DNA of 64,000 nucleotides from Desulfopila inferna (lineage in GTDB: Bacteria; Desulfobacterota; Desulfobulbia; Desulfobulbales; Desulfocapsaceae): contig NZ_JAFFQE010000001.1 in NCBI RefSeq assembly GCF_016919005.1, positions 62,001 to 126,000 of the forward strand, read 5' to 3'. Within the stretch, counting starts at the first letter, position 1. The number at the start of each line of letters is the position of its first letter. Below are positions 9,198 to 18,330 of this stretch, piece by piece. Both the position numbers and the translations under genes were made by a program. The notes beneath the pieces are model-generated. The model saw nothing but the letters and a program-made list of their open reading frames with translations. It was not told the DNA's origin and searched no databases.

Positions 9198-10023
9198 AAT
9201 TCACTCCTTTGGTAGAATTAGACTCTGACTGTAGTTAAATCCGTTATCAAGTAGATAACTTTGTCGAAAAATGGTGCAGTATTGCTGATAAAAAGAGCAG
9301 ATCTGAAGATTCTACGCTTATTAGTGCCTCACTCCTGAAAAACCGTCACAAATAACAAGAGAATGAGAAATCTCTCTAATTCGTGAACTGGCCTCTAAAG
9401 CCAAGGCAGTTATCCAGCTCTGCTGGGTTAGTATGTTGCAGATTGTTTTCTGTTTTTTATGGAAAACAACTGCCTGAAATTTCTTATCCAGTCGAACCGG
9501 GTTTGTGTTTTTTTTTTGGAGGAAGGTTGGGGCACACCTTCGATATATTCATATAGGTATAAGTAGAAATTCAAAGACCAAGAAAACATTAAATTCGCAC
9601 CGTTTTATGATCGGTTCATGCAACAGGAAGAATGAACATTAACAGTACCGGGTGTCTATGTTCTCATCAGATATACAATAAAAGAACATAACTATATCAT
9701 GATTCTCCTACCATAAATACGGTCTATAGGCAATTTTTTTTTGCTGAAAACAGAGTGAAATAATCTGTAATCATTCATAAAATTGTTGGTGAAGCATTGT
9801 TTTTATCATACAAAAACATGCATAAGTTGCATAGTTGGTACAAGTGGGTGCGGCATGATGTCTTAAGTGAAGTGATAACTCTTTTAGGTGGCGCCGAAAC
9901 ATGTGCATTGTGTCGAATAAGATGCACATCGGTAGGACTTTGTTTTTGATCACTTCGATTCTGCTTCGAAAGGATTTTTACCCGTGGACCAATGTGCATG
10001 GTAATGGTGGGAGCAGCAACAGA
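9198..10023. other. Long non-coding stretch upstream of fhs
   Basis: About 830 bases with no convincing gene; the short frames here lack domains and ribosome binding sites. It contains the 29-bp motif (9321-9349), an inverted repeat TATGTTCT (9657-9664) with AGAACATA (9683-9690), and three copies of the octamer ATGTGCAT, at 9901-9908 and 9992-9999 on the plus strand and 9922-9929 on the minus strand. The first two octamers form an inverted repeat with a 13-base spacer. A small RNA or operator cluster could be here, but nothing decides it. Confidence 0.4.
9321..9349 (-). repeat. 29-bp recurring intergenic motif, copy 2
   Basis: On the minus strand it reads GTGACGGTTTTTCAGGAGTG followed by AGGCACTAA, nearly identical to 4042-4070. 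It lies about 120 bases upstream of the fhs start, in the same orientation as fhs. Confidence 0.7.
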
Positions 10024-10458
10024 TTAGCCTGGATCAGTTACCTCAGTTGCGGAAAGATGATGGATTTCGCCATTATCTGTGATTATGGTCCAATTGCCAT
10101 CGGCATCACATGCCCTTGCCAGGCAAGGCAGTTTTTCGCCATTCTTTAGAGTGATAGAGCAGTCAGGGTGAGATGACATGCTCTCTAGCTTTGTAAACTG
10201 CTTTTTAGAGGCTATTTCTTTAAAGAGAGTAACAGCCTTCTCAATAGCAAGAAGCTTTTGATGCTCCTGCGGTGATATCTCGGCAATTTGATTGCGGAGC
10301 TGCTGTATATCATCTTTCGCCTGTTTGATTGTTTTTAAAACCCCTTCAATATCTCCTCGCTGATCATCTGGTATCGAATAGAGGATCTGTTTCTGGATTT
10401 CGATTTCAGCTTCGATATAAGTGATTTTTTTTAAGATGCTCTGTACTGAATTTTGCAT
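10024..10458 (-). CDS. Hypothetical coiled-coil protein
   Basis: A 144-residue protein that I do not recognise. Residues 1 to about 85 are rich in heptad-like Leu/Ile patterns with many Glu, Gln and Lys, suggesting a long coiled coil (IQKQILYSIPDD, then IKQAKDDIQQLRNQIAEI). The remaining part looks like a small beta fold (CSITLKNGEKLPCLARACD, then GNWTIITDNGEIHHLS). There is no signal peptide or membrane segment. Codon use and charge pattern look like a real gene. It is monocistronic, with non-coding DNA on both sides. Confidence 0.6.
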   Translation of the reverse strand: MQNSVQSILKKITYIEAEIEIQKQILYSIPDDQRGDIEGVLKTIKQAKDDIQQLRNQIAEISPQEHQKLLAIEKAVTLFKEIASKKQFTKLESMSSHPDCSITLKNGEKLPCLARACDADGNWTIITDNGEIHHLSATEVTDPG

Positions 10459-10588
10459 ATACTCGAATTTTTATTTAAAAATTTAATGTATTCGTCCATC
10501 GGAGCTGAATTGATGTAAATTTACAGCATACATCACATTTTTATTTAATAGTTATGGTTAATCATATACGATGATGAGCATCTAAAGG

Positions 10589-10731
10589 GTTGCCATGTAA
10601 ACTCTTAAATGGCTAGAAAGTTCGAAATACGGGGTGCAGTATAGGGAGAACCCGTGACAACTCAAGGTAGAATGTCATATGCCTGCTATAAACCTGTAAA
10701 CGTGGGAACTCTGGTCTTTTGGACGCTATCA
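10589..10731 (+). repeat. Intergenic structured repeat, copy B (about 143 bp)
   Basis: Diverged partner of 493-639. The alignment runs from GTTGCCATG through GGCTAGAAAGTTCGAAATAC and AAGGTAGAATGTC to GACGCTATCA. The central hairpin of copy A is replaced by a weaker one at the same place (TATAG with CTATA outside, TGAC with GTCA inside), so the pairing positions appear kept although the bases changed. It lies between the coiled-coil gene and the ATPase gene. Confidence 0.7.
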
Positions 10732-10914
10732 TACCACAACAATAGCTTAAAATCAGTGATCCCGCACTTGAAATGTTTTAAAAATTATCAATTGAGGGGA
10801 TTGATTCCCGGCAAAGTTTTTTTTTCAAGAAAAAAGAGGTTTTAATCCTTTATTTCATAGACTATACTCTCATCATTTAAACAGTGCTAATTATTATTCC
10901 CATATGGATGTTTT

Positions 10915-13146
10915 ATGACGGTCAAAACTAATACTTCCTCCAGAAAAACATCACTTAAACGAACGGTTAAGGATCAATCGGGTGCGGGGAAAGTAAAGAT
11001 TGGCGAACTTCTCAGCAAAGCGGGCTATATCACGCCGGCCCAGCTTGAGCGCGGTAAGAAGGAACTTAAGAAGCAGGGTGGCCGCCTCAGTTCGATCCTC
11101 GTTAAGCTCGATTATATTGATGATAATACAGTCTTTAACTTCCTCAGCAGGCAACACAATTATCCGGCAGTTGTCATCAAGGATGAACCTCCTTCAAAAG
11201 ATGTATTACGGATCCTGCCCTTTGAACTTGCCAGAGAATATTTTGCATTCCCGCTCCGTATGGCCGGAAATACGCTGCAGATCACCATGGTCGAGCCATC
11301 GGATGCCTCCGCCGTTGAAGAATTGCAGGACCAGCTGAACAAGGAACTATCCGTTTGTGTATCAACGGAAAAGGATATCCTTGAAGCATATATCAAATAT
11401 TACAAGATCAGTGAAGAGGAGGCAAAAAATCTCTCAATCGTATCTGAAGAGGATGATGTCGGAGAGATTTCCGTTACCCAGGTAGACGACTTCGGATCAA
11501 TAGTTGCGGATGCTGCCGATGAGTTTGAGATCGAGAGCTATGACGAAGACGAAGGGCCGGACAAGTTTGCAGCCTCGGATGCCCCCATAATCAAACTGGT
11601 CAATGGTATTCTTATCAAAGCTGTGCAGGAAGGCGTCTCAGATGTTCATATTGAGCCTTATGAGAAAACCATGCAGGTGAGGTATCGCAAGGATGGTTCG
11701 CTTTTTAAATCGATGAACCTGCCGCTGACCATTAAAAACGCCTTGGTCGCCCGTGTAAAAATCCTCTCCGGTCTGGATATAACCGAGAGACGCGTGCCTC
11801 AGGATGGTAGAATCAAGATGCGCATGGGGAGGAACCGTTCCGTCGATTTCCGGGTGTCTTCACTGCCGACACTGTTCGGCGAATCAGTCGTTCTCCGTAT
11901 TCTCGATAAGAGTTCTCTGAACGTTGATTTAACCCAGCTCGGCTTTGAAACTTCTACCTTCGATATGCTGAAACGTTGTCTTTCCAGACCTCAGGGACTT
12001 CTATTGGTAACCGGCCCCACCGGATCTGGAAAAACCGTTACACTGTATTCAGCCCTCAACTCCCTCAACAGTGAAGATATCAAGATTCTTACTGCGGAGG
12101 ATCCGGTCGAGTTTAACTTTAAAGGCATCAACCAGGTAAATGTACATACCGAGGTTGGAATGACATTTGCGGCTGCCCTGAAAGCCTTTTTGAGGCAGGA
12201 TCCCGACATCATTATGGTAGGTGAGATCCGCGATATAGAGACTGCGGAAATTGCCATCAAGGCTGCCATGACAGGCCATCTGGTATTTTCAACTCTGCAT
12301 ACCAATGACAGTGCCGCTACCATCGCACGCCTTGTCGATATCGGCATCCCCTCGTTTATGCTGTCATCTGCCGTGACCATGGTGCTGTCTCAGCGGCTGG
12401 GCCGGCGGCTTTGTCAAAGTTGCAAAAAGCCTGTTACCTATGAGGCGGAGGAGCTTCTCAGCATCGGTTTCCGTGAAAACGAAATAGAGGATCTGCAGCT
12501 CTACGGTCCCAATGGTTGTCCTGAGTGCAATGGTTTGGGTTATAAAGGCCGGGTTGGTTTTTTTGAGCTCATGGAAGTAACCGATGAGGTAGCCAAGGCC
12601 ATAAGTGCCGAGGTTCCGGAAGATCAATTGCGGAAAGTTGCCGTGCAGGAGGGAATGACCCCTCTTCGTGATGCAGCCCTGAAAAAAGTAAAGGCCGGTA
12701 TTACCAGCATCGATGAAGCCTTGCGCAGAACCGTGGCTCACAAGGAAAGTCTGCCTGCCTATCTTGTCAACCCTGATGTCGAGGAATATGAAGACGGCGA
12801 TGTTATAATAAGAGAGGGGAACACCGATTACGATTTTTTTAAATTGATTCGCGGTGGACTCACCGTTATAAAAGGCGGTAAGAAAATAGCGGAATTGACG
12901 GAGCCGGGCGAATATTTTGGAGAGATGGCCGCCATTTCAAAAGAGCACCGCACCGCCTCGATTATTTCTCAGGGCAGAAGCACCGTGAAGCGTTTTCCCG
13001 GTGACAAAATAGACGAAATTATCGAGAAATATCCAGATGTCTCTGCCCATCTCTTTCGTACAATGACCTCACGCCTGGTCAAATCCAACCAGATCCTCGT
13101 TAAGCTTGCCGGAGCAAAGAAACCACCAGCACCTCCTGGCAGATAG
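10915..13146 (+). CDS. PilB/GspE-type ATPase with C-terminal cyclic-nucleotide-binding domain
   Basis: Assembly ATPase of a type IV pilus or type II secretion system, acting at the inner membrane. The 743-residue protein has an N-terminal MshEN-like domain (KIGELLSKAGYITPAQLERG, residues ~28-160), then the GspE core: Walker A GPTGSGKT at 367-374, the Walker B region DPDIIMVGEIRD at 429-440, the His box GHLVFSTLHTND at 454-465, and a zinc site C500-x2-C503 with C535-x2-C538. After the core, residues ~618-725 form a cNMP-binding domain with a phosphate-binding cassette (GEYFGEMAAISKEHRTAS, 665-682) that keeps the key Glu and Arg. No other pilus or secretion genes are nearby. MshEN domains can bind c-di-GMP, so the enzyme may read two nucleotide signals. 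Confidence 0.92.
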   Translation: MTVKTNTSSRKTSLKRTVKDQSGAGKVKIGELLSKAGYITPAQLERGKKELKKQGGRLSSILVKLDYIDDNTVFNFLSRQHNYPAVVIKDEPPSKDVLRILPFELAREYFAFPLRMAGNTLQITMVEPSDASAVEELQDQLNKELSVCVSTEKDILEAYIKYYKISEEEAKNLSIVSEEDDVGEISVTQVDDFGSIVADAADEFEIESYDEDEGPDKFAASDAPIIKLVNGILIKAVQEGVSDVHIEPYEKTMQVRYRKDGSLFKSMNLPLTIKNALVARVKILSGLDITERRVPQDGRIKMRMGRNRSVDFRVSSLPTLFGESVVLRILDKSSLNVDLTQLGFETSTFDMLKRCLSRPQGLLLVTGPTGSGKTVTLYSALNSLNSEDIKILTAEDPVEFNFKGINQVNVHTEVGMTFAAALKAFLRQDPDIIMVGEIRDIETAEIAIKAAMTGHLVFSTLHTNDSAATIARLVDIGIPSFMLSSAVTMVLSQRLGRRLCQSCKKPVTYEAEELLSIGFRENEIEDLQLYGPNGCPECNGLGYKGRVGFFELMEVTDEVAKAISAEVPEDQLRKVAVQEGMTPLRDAALKKVKAGITSIDEALRRTVAHKESLPAYLVNPDVEEYEDGDVIIREGNTDYDFFKLIRGGLTVIKGGKKIAELTEPGEYFGEMAAISKEHRTASIISQGRSTVKRFPGDKIDEIIEKYPDVSAHLFRTMTSRLVKSNQILVKLAGAKKPPAPPGR

Positions 13147-13303
13147 AGACACTCATGTGATTTATTCCTGCGACCTTGCCCGAGGTATTCTTCTGTAGGT
13201 GATATTATTTTGTGTTTTCATATATTGATCTTGACCAGAATTCTTAGTATTAGGATGGACATAAAAATTAATCCGTTATGTCACAGAAGCCGGTCCTGAT
13301 ACC

Positions 13304-14260
13304 ATGAGTGAAAATAATAAATTTAGGCTGGCGGCATTTCTCGATGGCCGTCCCGGTCATGAGAAACAGACCTTCGGCATTATTGAAGAACTCAAAAGGA
13401 AGATCGATGTTGAAGTGATTTCGGTACCAATTCGGAAAAAGAACGTTTTTCTGCAGGCTGCTGAATGGTTGAATTTCTTGTTTCCACCGAATTATCAGCC
13501 CGCTGATTCAGATGATTCTCTTAAAGATTGTGATTTGCTTCTGGGTACAGGGACTCATACCCATCTGCCGATGCTGCTTCTAAAAAAGCACTTCGGCATT
13601 CCAGTCGTTACCTGTATGACTCCTTCCTCCTTTCTGCAAAAGAAGTTCGATCTGATATTCTCACCACAACATGACAATACGACAGAAAAGCATAATATCT
13701 TTACGACGATTGGCCCTCCCAACCCCAACATCAACAGAGGGGATCACCGTAATGACAGAGTGCTGCTGCTCTGTGGTGGTCTCGACAGGAAAAGTCACGA
13801 CTGGAACACCGATGAGATCATTGCCGGTATAAAGGCGCTTATTTCCCATGATCCGCTTAAACGGTATATACTGTCATCCTCTCCTCGAACTCCTGCCGAG
13901 GCCATACAAAAGATGTCACTTCTGGCGCAACATCTCCAAAATGTTGAATTCCATGAATACCAGGAAACTCCTCCCGGTTGGGTGGAGGAAGAATACCGTC
14001 GATGCCGTCAGGTCTGGGTTACCGGAGATTCCATATCAATGGTGTATGAGGCTCTCAGTTCCGGATGCAATGTGGGAATATTACCTGTGCAGTGGCGAAA
14101 TAAAAACTCGAAATTCAGGAAAAGTGAAGAATATTTGAAGGATGCAGGATTTGTTATAGGGCTGCAGGCATATCTTCTGGGAGATGGAAGCTGGAAGAAT
14201 GCCGAGCCGCTGAATGAAGCTCGACGCTGTGCCGAAGAGATTATAAGACGGTTTCTATGA
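13304..14260 (+). CDS. ELM1/GtrOC1-like family protein (putative glycosyltransferase)
   Basis: A 318-residue protein of the family annotated as mitochondrial-fission ELM1-like in bacteria (DUF1022). Seen in the sequence: an N-terminal DGRPGHEKQTFG segment near residue 14, LLGTGTHTHLP around 85, LLLCGGLDRKSHDW in the centre and VTGDSISMVYEALSSGCNVG near residue 245, which resembles the donor-binding half of GT-B enzymes. In Proteobacteria such genes often sit in LPS-core loci. The next gene overlaps its stop codon by four bases (ATGA), so it is co-translated with a double GT4 enzyme. Precise reaction unknown. Confidence 0.82.
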   Translation: MSENNKFRLAAFLDGRPGHEKQTFGIIEELKRKIDVEVISVPIRKKNVFLQAAEWLNFLFPPNYQPADSDDSLKDCDLLLGTGTHTHLPMLLLKKHFGIPVVTCMTPSSFLQKKFDLIFSPQHDNTTEKHNIFTTIGPPNPNINRGDHRNDRVLLLCGGLDRKSHDWNTDEIIAGIKALISHDPLKRYILSSSPRTPAEAIQKMSLLAQHLQNVEFHEYQETPPGWVEEEYRRCRQVWVTGDSISMVYEALSSGCNVGILPVQWRNKNSKFRKSEEYLKDAGFVIGLQAYLLGDGSWKNAEPLNEARRCAEEIIRRFL

Positions 14261-16551
14261 GAAAATTACGGATTGTCCAAATACTGCCCGACCTTGATGA
14301 AGGCGGAGTAGAAGGCGAAACACTTGATCTGGCGATATATCTGGCTGACTTGGGCCATCATTCAATGGTTATATCGGGAGGAGGCCGTTTAGTGAGCCAG
14401 CTTGAGGATGCTGGAGGAGTTCATATAACCTGGCCTCAAATCGGTGAAAAAAGCCTTCGCTGTCTAAAATACATCCGGCGGCTTCAGCGCTTCTTCCTCG
14501 AGGAAAAAATTGATATTGTTCATCTACGTTCAAGACTACCTGCCTGGATTGGCTATACCGCGTGGAAACTACTTCCTCCTATTTTACGACCTGCCTTGAT
14601 CACGACCTTTCATGGTTTTTATTCAGTCAACTCCTATTCAACTATAATGACCAAGGGTGAGAAGGTTATTGCTGTCTCTAAGGTCATAACCAATCACATC
14701 CTGGAAAACTACCGAGTTGATGAATCCCGGATTGAACTTATACATGGCGGCTGTGACACCAAGGCATTCGACCCTGCCGTAGTATCGCCTGAGAGGACCG
14801 GTGAACTTCGCCGGAAATGGCAGCTGCCTCAGGGTAATACTCCCATAATAATGCTTCCCGGACGTTTAACCCAGTGGAAGGGACAGGATGTCTTTATTGA
14901 AAGTCTTGCTCTCATTAAAGATTTGCCATTTTATGCTATTTGCGTCGGCGAAACGGAAGAAAATTCAGCGTTTACGAAAAAGCTTCTGGACAGGATACGC
15001 CGCCATGACCTTGAAGATAAGGTAAGGCTTGTCGGGCACTGTTCCGATATGCCGGCCGCACTGAAGGTAGCAGATTTTGTAGTTTCCGCCTCCTCCAGTC
15101 AGCCCGAGGCATTCGGCAAAATTGCCATTGAAGCTATGGCCATGTCAAAACCTGTTGTTTCAACTCGGCACGGGGGGAGTCTTGAAACAATCGTTGAGGG
15201 TGAAACAGGGTGGTTTGTTGCCCCATCGGACCCAAGCCAGTTGGCGGAAGCCATAAAAAATGTTCTCGTGAATCCGCATCTTATACGGGAAGCGGGAGAG
15301 CGCGGCAGAAAATGGGTGCTTGAGAATTTTACCGCCTACAGGATGTGCGAGAAAACCCTCTCCCTTTATCAAAGGCTGCACGAAGAAAAGGAGAGGAAGC
15401 GCAGTGGCCGGACAATCACCGCTGTGCAGATGCTGCCCGAACTCGAGGGCGGTGGAGTGGAGCGCGGCACCCTGGAAATGGGGCGCTATCTGGTTGCGAA
15501 CGGTCATCGTTCCCTGGTTGTTTCCGGCGGAGGTCGTTTGGTGGAGCAGCTGGAAGATGAAGGCAGCTTGCATATCAAATGGGCTGTAGGCTCAAAAAGC
15601 CCCCGTTGTCTTGCCTATATCTGGCCCTTGCGGAGGTTAATGATCAAGGAAGAGGTTGATATTCTGCATCTTCGCTCAAGAATGCCTGCCTGGGTAGGTT
15701 ATGTCGCCTGGCTCAGCATGCCTAAAAGCAGAAGACCGGTGCTGGTAACCACCTTTCATGGATTCTATTCGGTTAACAAATACAGCGCTATTATGACTAA
15801 AGGAGATGGAGTAATTGCTGTCTCGGAAAGCATAAAGAAGCATATACATGAGAAATATGAGGTCAAAAATGATGTCAGGCTCGTCTTTCGCGGAGTGGAT
15901 GAAGAGATGTTTAATCCGGAGAACATTGAAAGCTCACGCCTGGAAAAGTTGAGAGGAGATTGGAACATTAAGGAAAATATTCCTGTTATCATGCTGCCCG
16001 GCAGAATTACCCGGCTGAAGGGCCAGGATATTTTTCTGAAGAGTTTGCTCCAGGTGAAGGGAAGGAATTTTCAGGCGATTCTCGTTGGAGATACCAGTGA
16101 AAACCCAGGATATGTCAGTGAACTCAAGGAATATATTTCAGATAATAACCTGGAGGAGTGTGTCAGCCTTGTTGGACACTGTTCGGATATGGCAGCAGGA
16201 TTACTGCTGGCCGACATCGTTCTCAGTGCTTCTTCAAGTGAACCGGAGGCATTTGGTCGTACCACAGTTGAGGCGATGTCAATGGCCAAACCGGTAATTG
16301 CAACCGCCCATGGTGGCAGTCTGGAAACGGTAGTCAATGGTGAAACCGGTTGGCTCGTTATGCCATCGGACCCTGTCGAGATGGGACAATGTATCGACAA
16401 TGCCTTGAAGGATCTGGAAACAATTAAGACATTCGGTAAAAGGGGACAGGAACGTGTACGTAAACACTTTACGACTCAGTCGATGTGTGAGAAAACCGTT
16501 CAAATCTATCGTGAACTCATTCTGAAGCGGCGAAAAATTTTTCAACCATAA
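14257..16551 (+). CDS. Tandem double-domain GT4 glycosyltransferase
   Basis: One 764-residue chain with two complete GT4 units, residues 1-~385 and ~386-764, alignable over their whole length. Each has the N-terminal LP-L-GGVE motif, the VISGGGRLV/VVSGGGRLV segment, the TTFHGFYSVN segment, the GHCSDM loop, and the E-x7-E donor motif (PEAFGKIAIEAM near 281; PEAFGRTTVEAM near 662). The first unit reads GGVEGETLD where the second has the more typical GGVERGTLE. It is probably an LPS-core transferase that adds one or two sugars from nucleotide donors at the inner face of the inner membrane. The start overlaps the previous stop (ATGA). A duplication-fusion, not an assembly artefact, is likely because the halves differ throughout. 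Confidence 0.9.
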   Translation: MRKLRIVQILPDLDEGGVEGETLDLAIYLADLGHHSMVISGGGRLVSQLEDAGGVHITWPQIGEKSLRCLKYIRRLQRFFLEEKIDIVHLRSRLPAWIGYTAWKLLPPILRPALITTFHGFYSVNSYSTIMTKGEKVIAVSKVITNHILENYRVDESRIELIHGGCDTKAFDPAVVSPERTGELRRKWQLPQGNTPIIMLPGRLTQWKGQDVFIESLALIKDLPFYAICVGETEENSAFTKKLLDRIRRHDLEDKVRLVGHCSDMPAALKVADFVVSASSSQPEAFGKIAIEAMAMSKPVVSTRHGGSLETIVEGETGWFVAPSDPSQLAEAIKNVLVNPHLIREAGERGRKWVLENFTAYRMCEKTLSLYQRLHEEKERKRSGRTITAVQMLPELEGGGVERGTLEMGRYLVANGHRSLVVSGGGRLVEQLEDEGSLHIKWAVGSKSPRCLAYIWPLRRLMIKEEVDILHLRSRMPAWVGYVAWLSMPKSRRPVLVTTFHGFYSVNKYSAIMTKGDGVIAVSESIKKHIHEKYEVKNDVRLVFRGVDEEMFNPENIESSRLEKLRGDWNIKENIPVIMLPGRITRLKGQDIFLKSLLQVKGRNFQAILVGDTSENPGYVSELKEYISDNNLEECVSLVGHCSDMAAGLLLADIVLSASSSEPEAFGRTTVEAMSMAKPVIATAHGGSLETVVNGETGWLVMPSDPVEMGQCIDNALKDLETIKTFGKRGQERVRKHFTTQSMCEKTVQIYRELILKRRKIFQP

Positions 16552-16596
16552 TTTTAACAGGTTCATCTTTATTATAAAAAACATCAGTATAATGAA

Positions 16597-17265
16597 ATGT
16601 TCCGCAAAATTCTTGCCATAGGTGACTGCAATACGCTTGGTGCAAAAGAGCTGAAGGGACACAGCTATCCGGAAAGGGTGGCCGATAAGATCGGCTCTGA
16701 AGTAATTAATCTTGGCCATACAATGGCTACAACACGAGAAGGTCTGGGATTGCTGCGGGATTGTTTGCACCGGGATTATATGGCGGATGCCGACTGCATA
16801 TTCATACAATTCGGTTTGGCGGATTCCAGCAAGACCCTCAGATATTCTCCTTATGTGCTCTATTATCCCGATAATTGGTGTCGCAAGGTATTACGAGCAC
16901 TGACGAAAAAATTTAAAAAAACCTGTCGTAAAGCAGGGGTTAATGTTCTTCTGGGAGAGTCTAATACCGTACCCATAGAGGAATATGAAGAAAACTTACG
17001 AAAAATGGTCGAACTCTCTCAACCCAGAACCGTTTTTCTCGTGGATACCATCCCTACCAACAACCAGGACCGTAATGGTGAATTAGTGCGATATAATAAG
17101 ATCCTTGATAAGGTTTGCGGCGATTATGAGACATGTATAAAGATTGATCTCTATGAAATATTTGAAAAAGAATCCCATCAATTTTACATGGACAGGATTC
17201 ATTGCAGCAATGCCGGGTATGAGTGTATTGCGGCTAAAATAGCAAGTAGGATACGATTGGCATAA
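16597..17265 (+). CDS. SGNH-like hydrolase family protein with Cys at the nucleophile position
   Basis: A 222-residue protein with the SGNH (GDSL) fold pattern: block I is GDCNTLG (residues 9-15), a central FGLAD segment stands where block III is expected, and the C-terminal D199-R-I-H202 matches the catalytic D-x-x-H. The usual serine of GDS is C11 (TGC). No signal peptide is seen, so it may act in the cytoplasm, for example on sugar-linked acyl groups. It is followed 21 bases later by a GT4 gene and belongs with the LPS-core cluster. It could be an active thiol hydrolase or an inactive relative. Confidence 0.75.
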   Translation: MFRKILAIGDCNTLGAKELKGHSYPERVADKIGSEVINLGHTMATTREGLGLLRDCLHRDYMADADCIFIQFGLADSSKTLRYSPYVLYYPDNWCRKVLRALTKKFKKTCRKAGVNVLLGESNTVPIEEYEENLRKMVELSQPRTVFLVDTIPTNNQDRNGELVRYNKILDKVCGDYETCIKIDLYEIFEKESHQFYMDRIHCSNAGYECIAAKIASRIRLA

Positions 17266-17286
17266 TTCGATAGTGATCTTCAGACC

Positions 17287-18279
17287 ATGAAAATTATACA
17301 ATTTATGGCCTCGAGCAAATGGGGAGGGGCTGAAAAAGTTTTTGTCGATTTATCTAACGAATTGTCAAAAAGACATGAAGTTTTGGCTGTGGTACTAAGG
17401 GAGACCGAATACATAGAACAATTTACTGAACAGGTTGAAATCATTGAACTGCAAAGCCATCCCACTACCCATAATCCTCTTCTCCTGCTGGAGCTGTACA
17501 GAATAATCAAACAGAAGCGACCGGATATCGTTCATACGCATGCTTTCAAAGCCTCTTACCTGATTCATGGAGTGAACCGTTTTACCAAGGTCAAGCATCT
17601 GGGGACCAAGCATAACGCCAGAAAAGGAAGGATATTTAATCGTCTTCGGTATGTTTCAGCAGTTTCTGAAGAAGCCCGGAATTCAGTCAAACAAAAAGCT
17701 GATGCCGTGGTAAGGGTGATTCACAACGGTATAGTGCCGCGAACGGCAATCGGTGTAGCGAAAAATGAAGTTTTCGATATAGCTGCTATTGGCAGGCTTG
17801 ATGCCATAAAGGGATTCGATATCCTGATCGACCAGGTATGGAATCTTCCCTTTCCTTTCAGATTAAGGATTGTCGGGGAAGGGAAGGAGTATAATAATCT
17901 GCAAAGGAAGATTGCCGGTTTAAACCTTGAAGACCGCGTAATTTTGTCGGGTTTCAGCACTGACATACCCGAAATTATGAAAGGCGCTGATCTGATGGTC
18001 ATTTCTTCCCATAGCGAGGGATTCCCTCAGGTTATGGTCGAAGCTCTTTTTTATGGGAATGTGCTTATTTCAACGCCGGTGGGAGGCGTTAAAGAGGTTT
18101 TGCCGGCCCTGCTGCTGGAGGAGCAGAATAATCTGGGAAGAAAAATAGAAGATGTGTATGGACGCTATAGCCATTACGCATCCTGCTTCAAAGAGCTCCA
18201 GGAGAGAAGGGCGGAAGATTTTCATCTCTTGAGGATTACCGAACAGTATGAAAACTATTATGCAGAAATACTGGGGTGA
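17287..18279 (+). CDS. GT4 glycosyltransferase (LPS-core type)
   Basis: A 330-residue GT-B enzyme. The N-terminus reads MASSKWGGAEKVFVDLSNEL, with the acceptor-side GGAE motif; the C-terminal half has DIAAIGRLDAIKGFDILI and the donor E-x7-E region around SHSEGFPQVMVEALFYG. It is shorter than the usual ~370 residues. The DIVHTHAFKASYL segment resembles core sugar transferases. It is the last gene of the plus-strand LPS block and converges on the O-antigen ligase. Donor and acceptor are not predictable. Confidence 0.87.
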   Translation: MKIIQFMASSKWGGAEKVFVDLSNELSKRHEVLAVVLRETEYIEQFTEQVEIIELQSHPTTHNPLLLLELYRIIKQKRPDIVHTHAFKASYLIHGVNRFTKVKHLGTKHNARKGRIFNRLRYVSAVSEEARNSVKQKADAVVRVIHNGIVPRTAIGVAKNEVFDIAAIGRLDAIKGFDILIDQVWNLPFPFRLRIVGEGKEYNNLQRKIAGLNLEDRVILSGFSTDIPEIMKGADLMVISSHSEGFPQVMVEALFYGNVLISTPVGGVKEVLPALLLEEQNNLGRKIEDVYGRYSHYASCFKELQERRAEDFHLLRITEQYENYYAEILG

Positions 18280-18330
18280 TTATCTCCCTTGCGAGAGTGT
18301 GTTCCCGCCAAAGGGTGCCAAGGATAAAAT

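Noticed and set aside
10654-10845. 63-codon plus-strand frame upstream of the ATPase
   Set aside because: Lies largely within repeat copy B; no domain.
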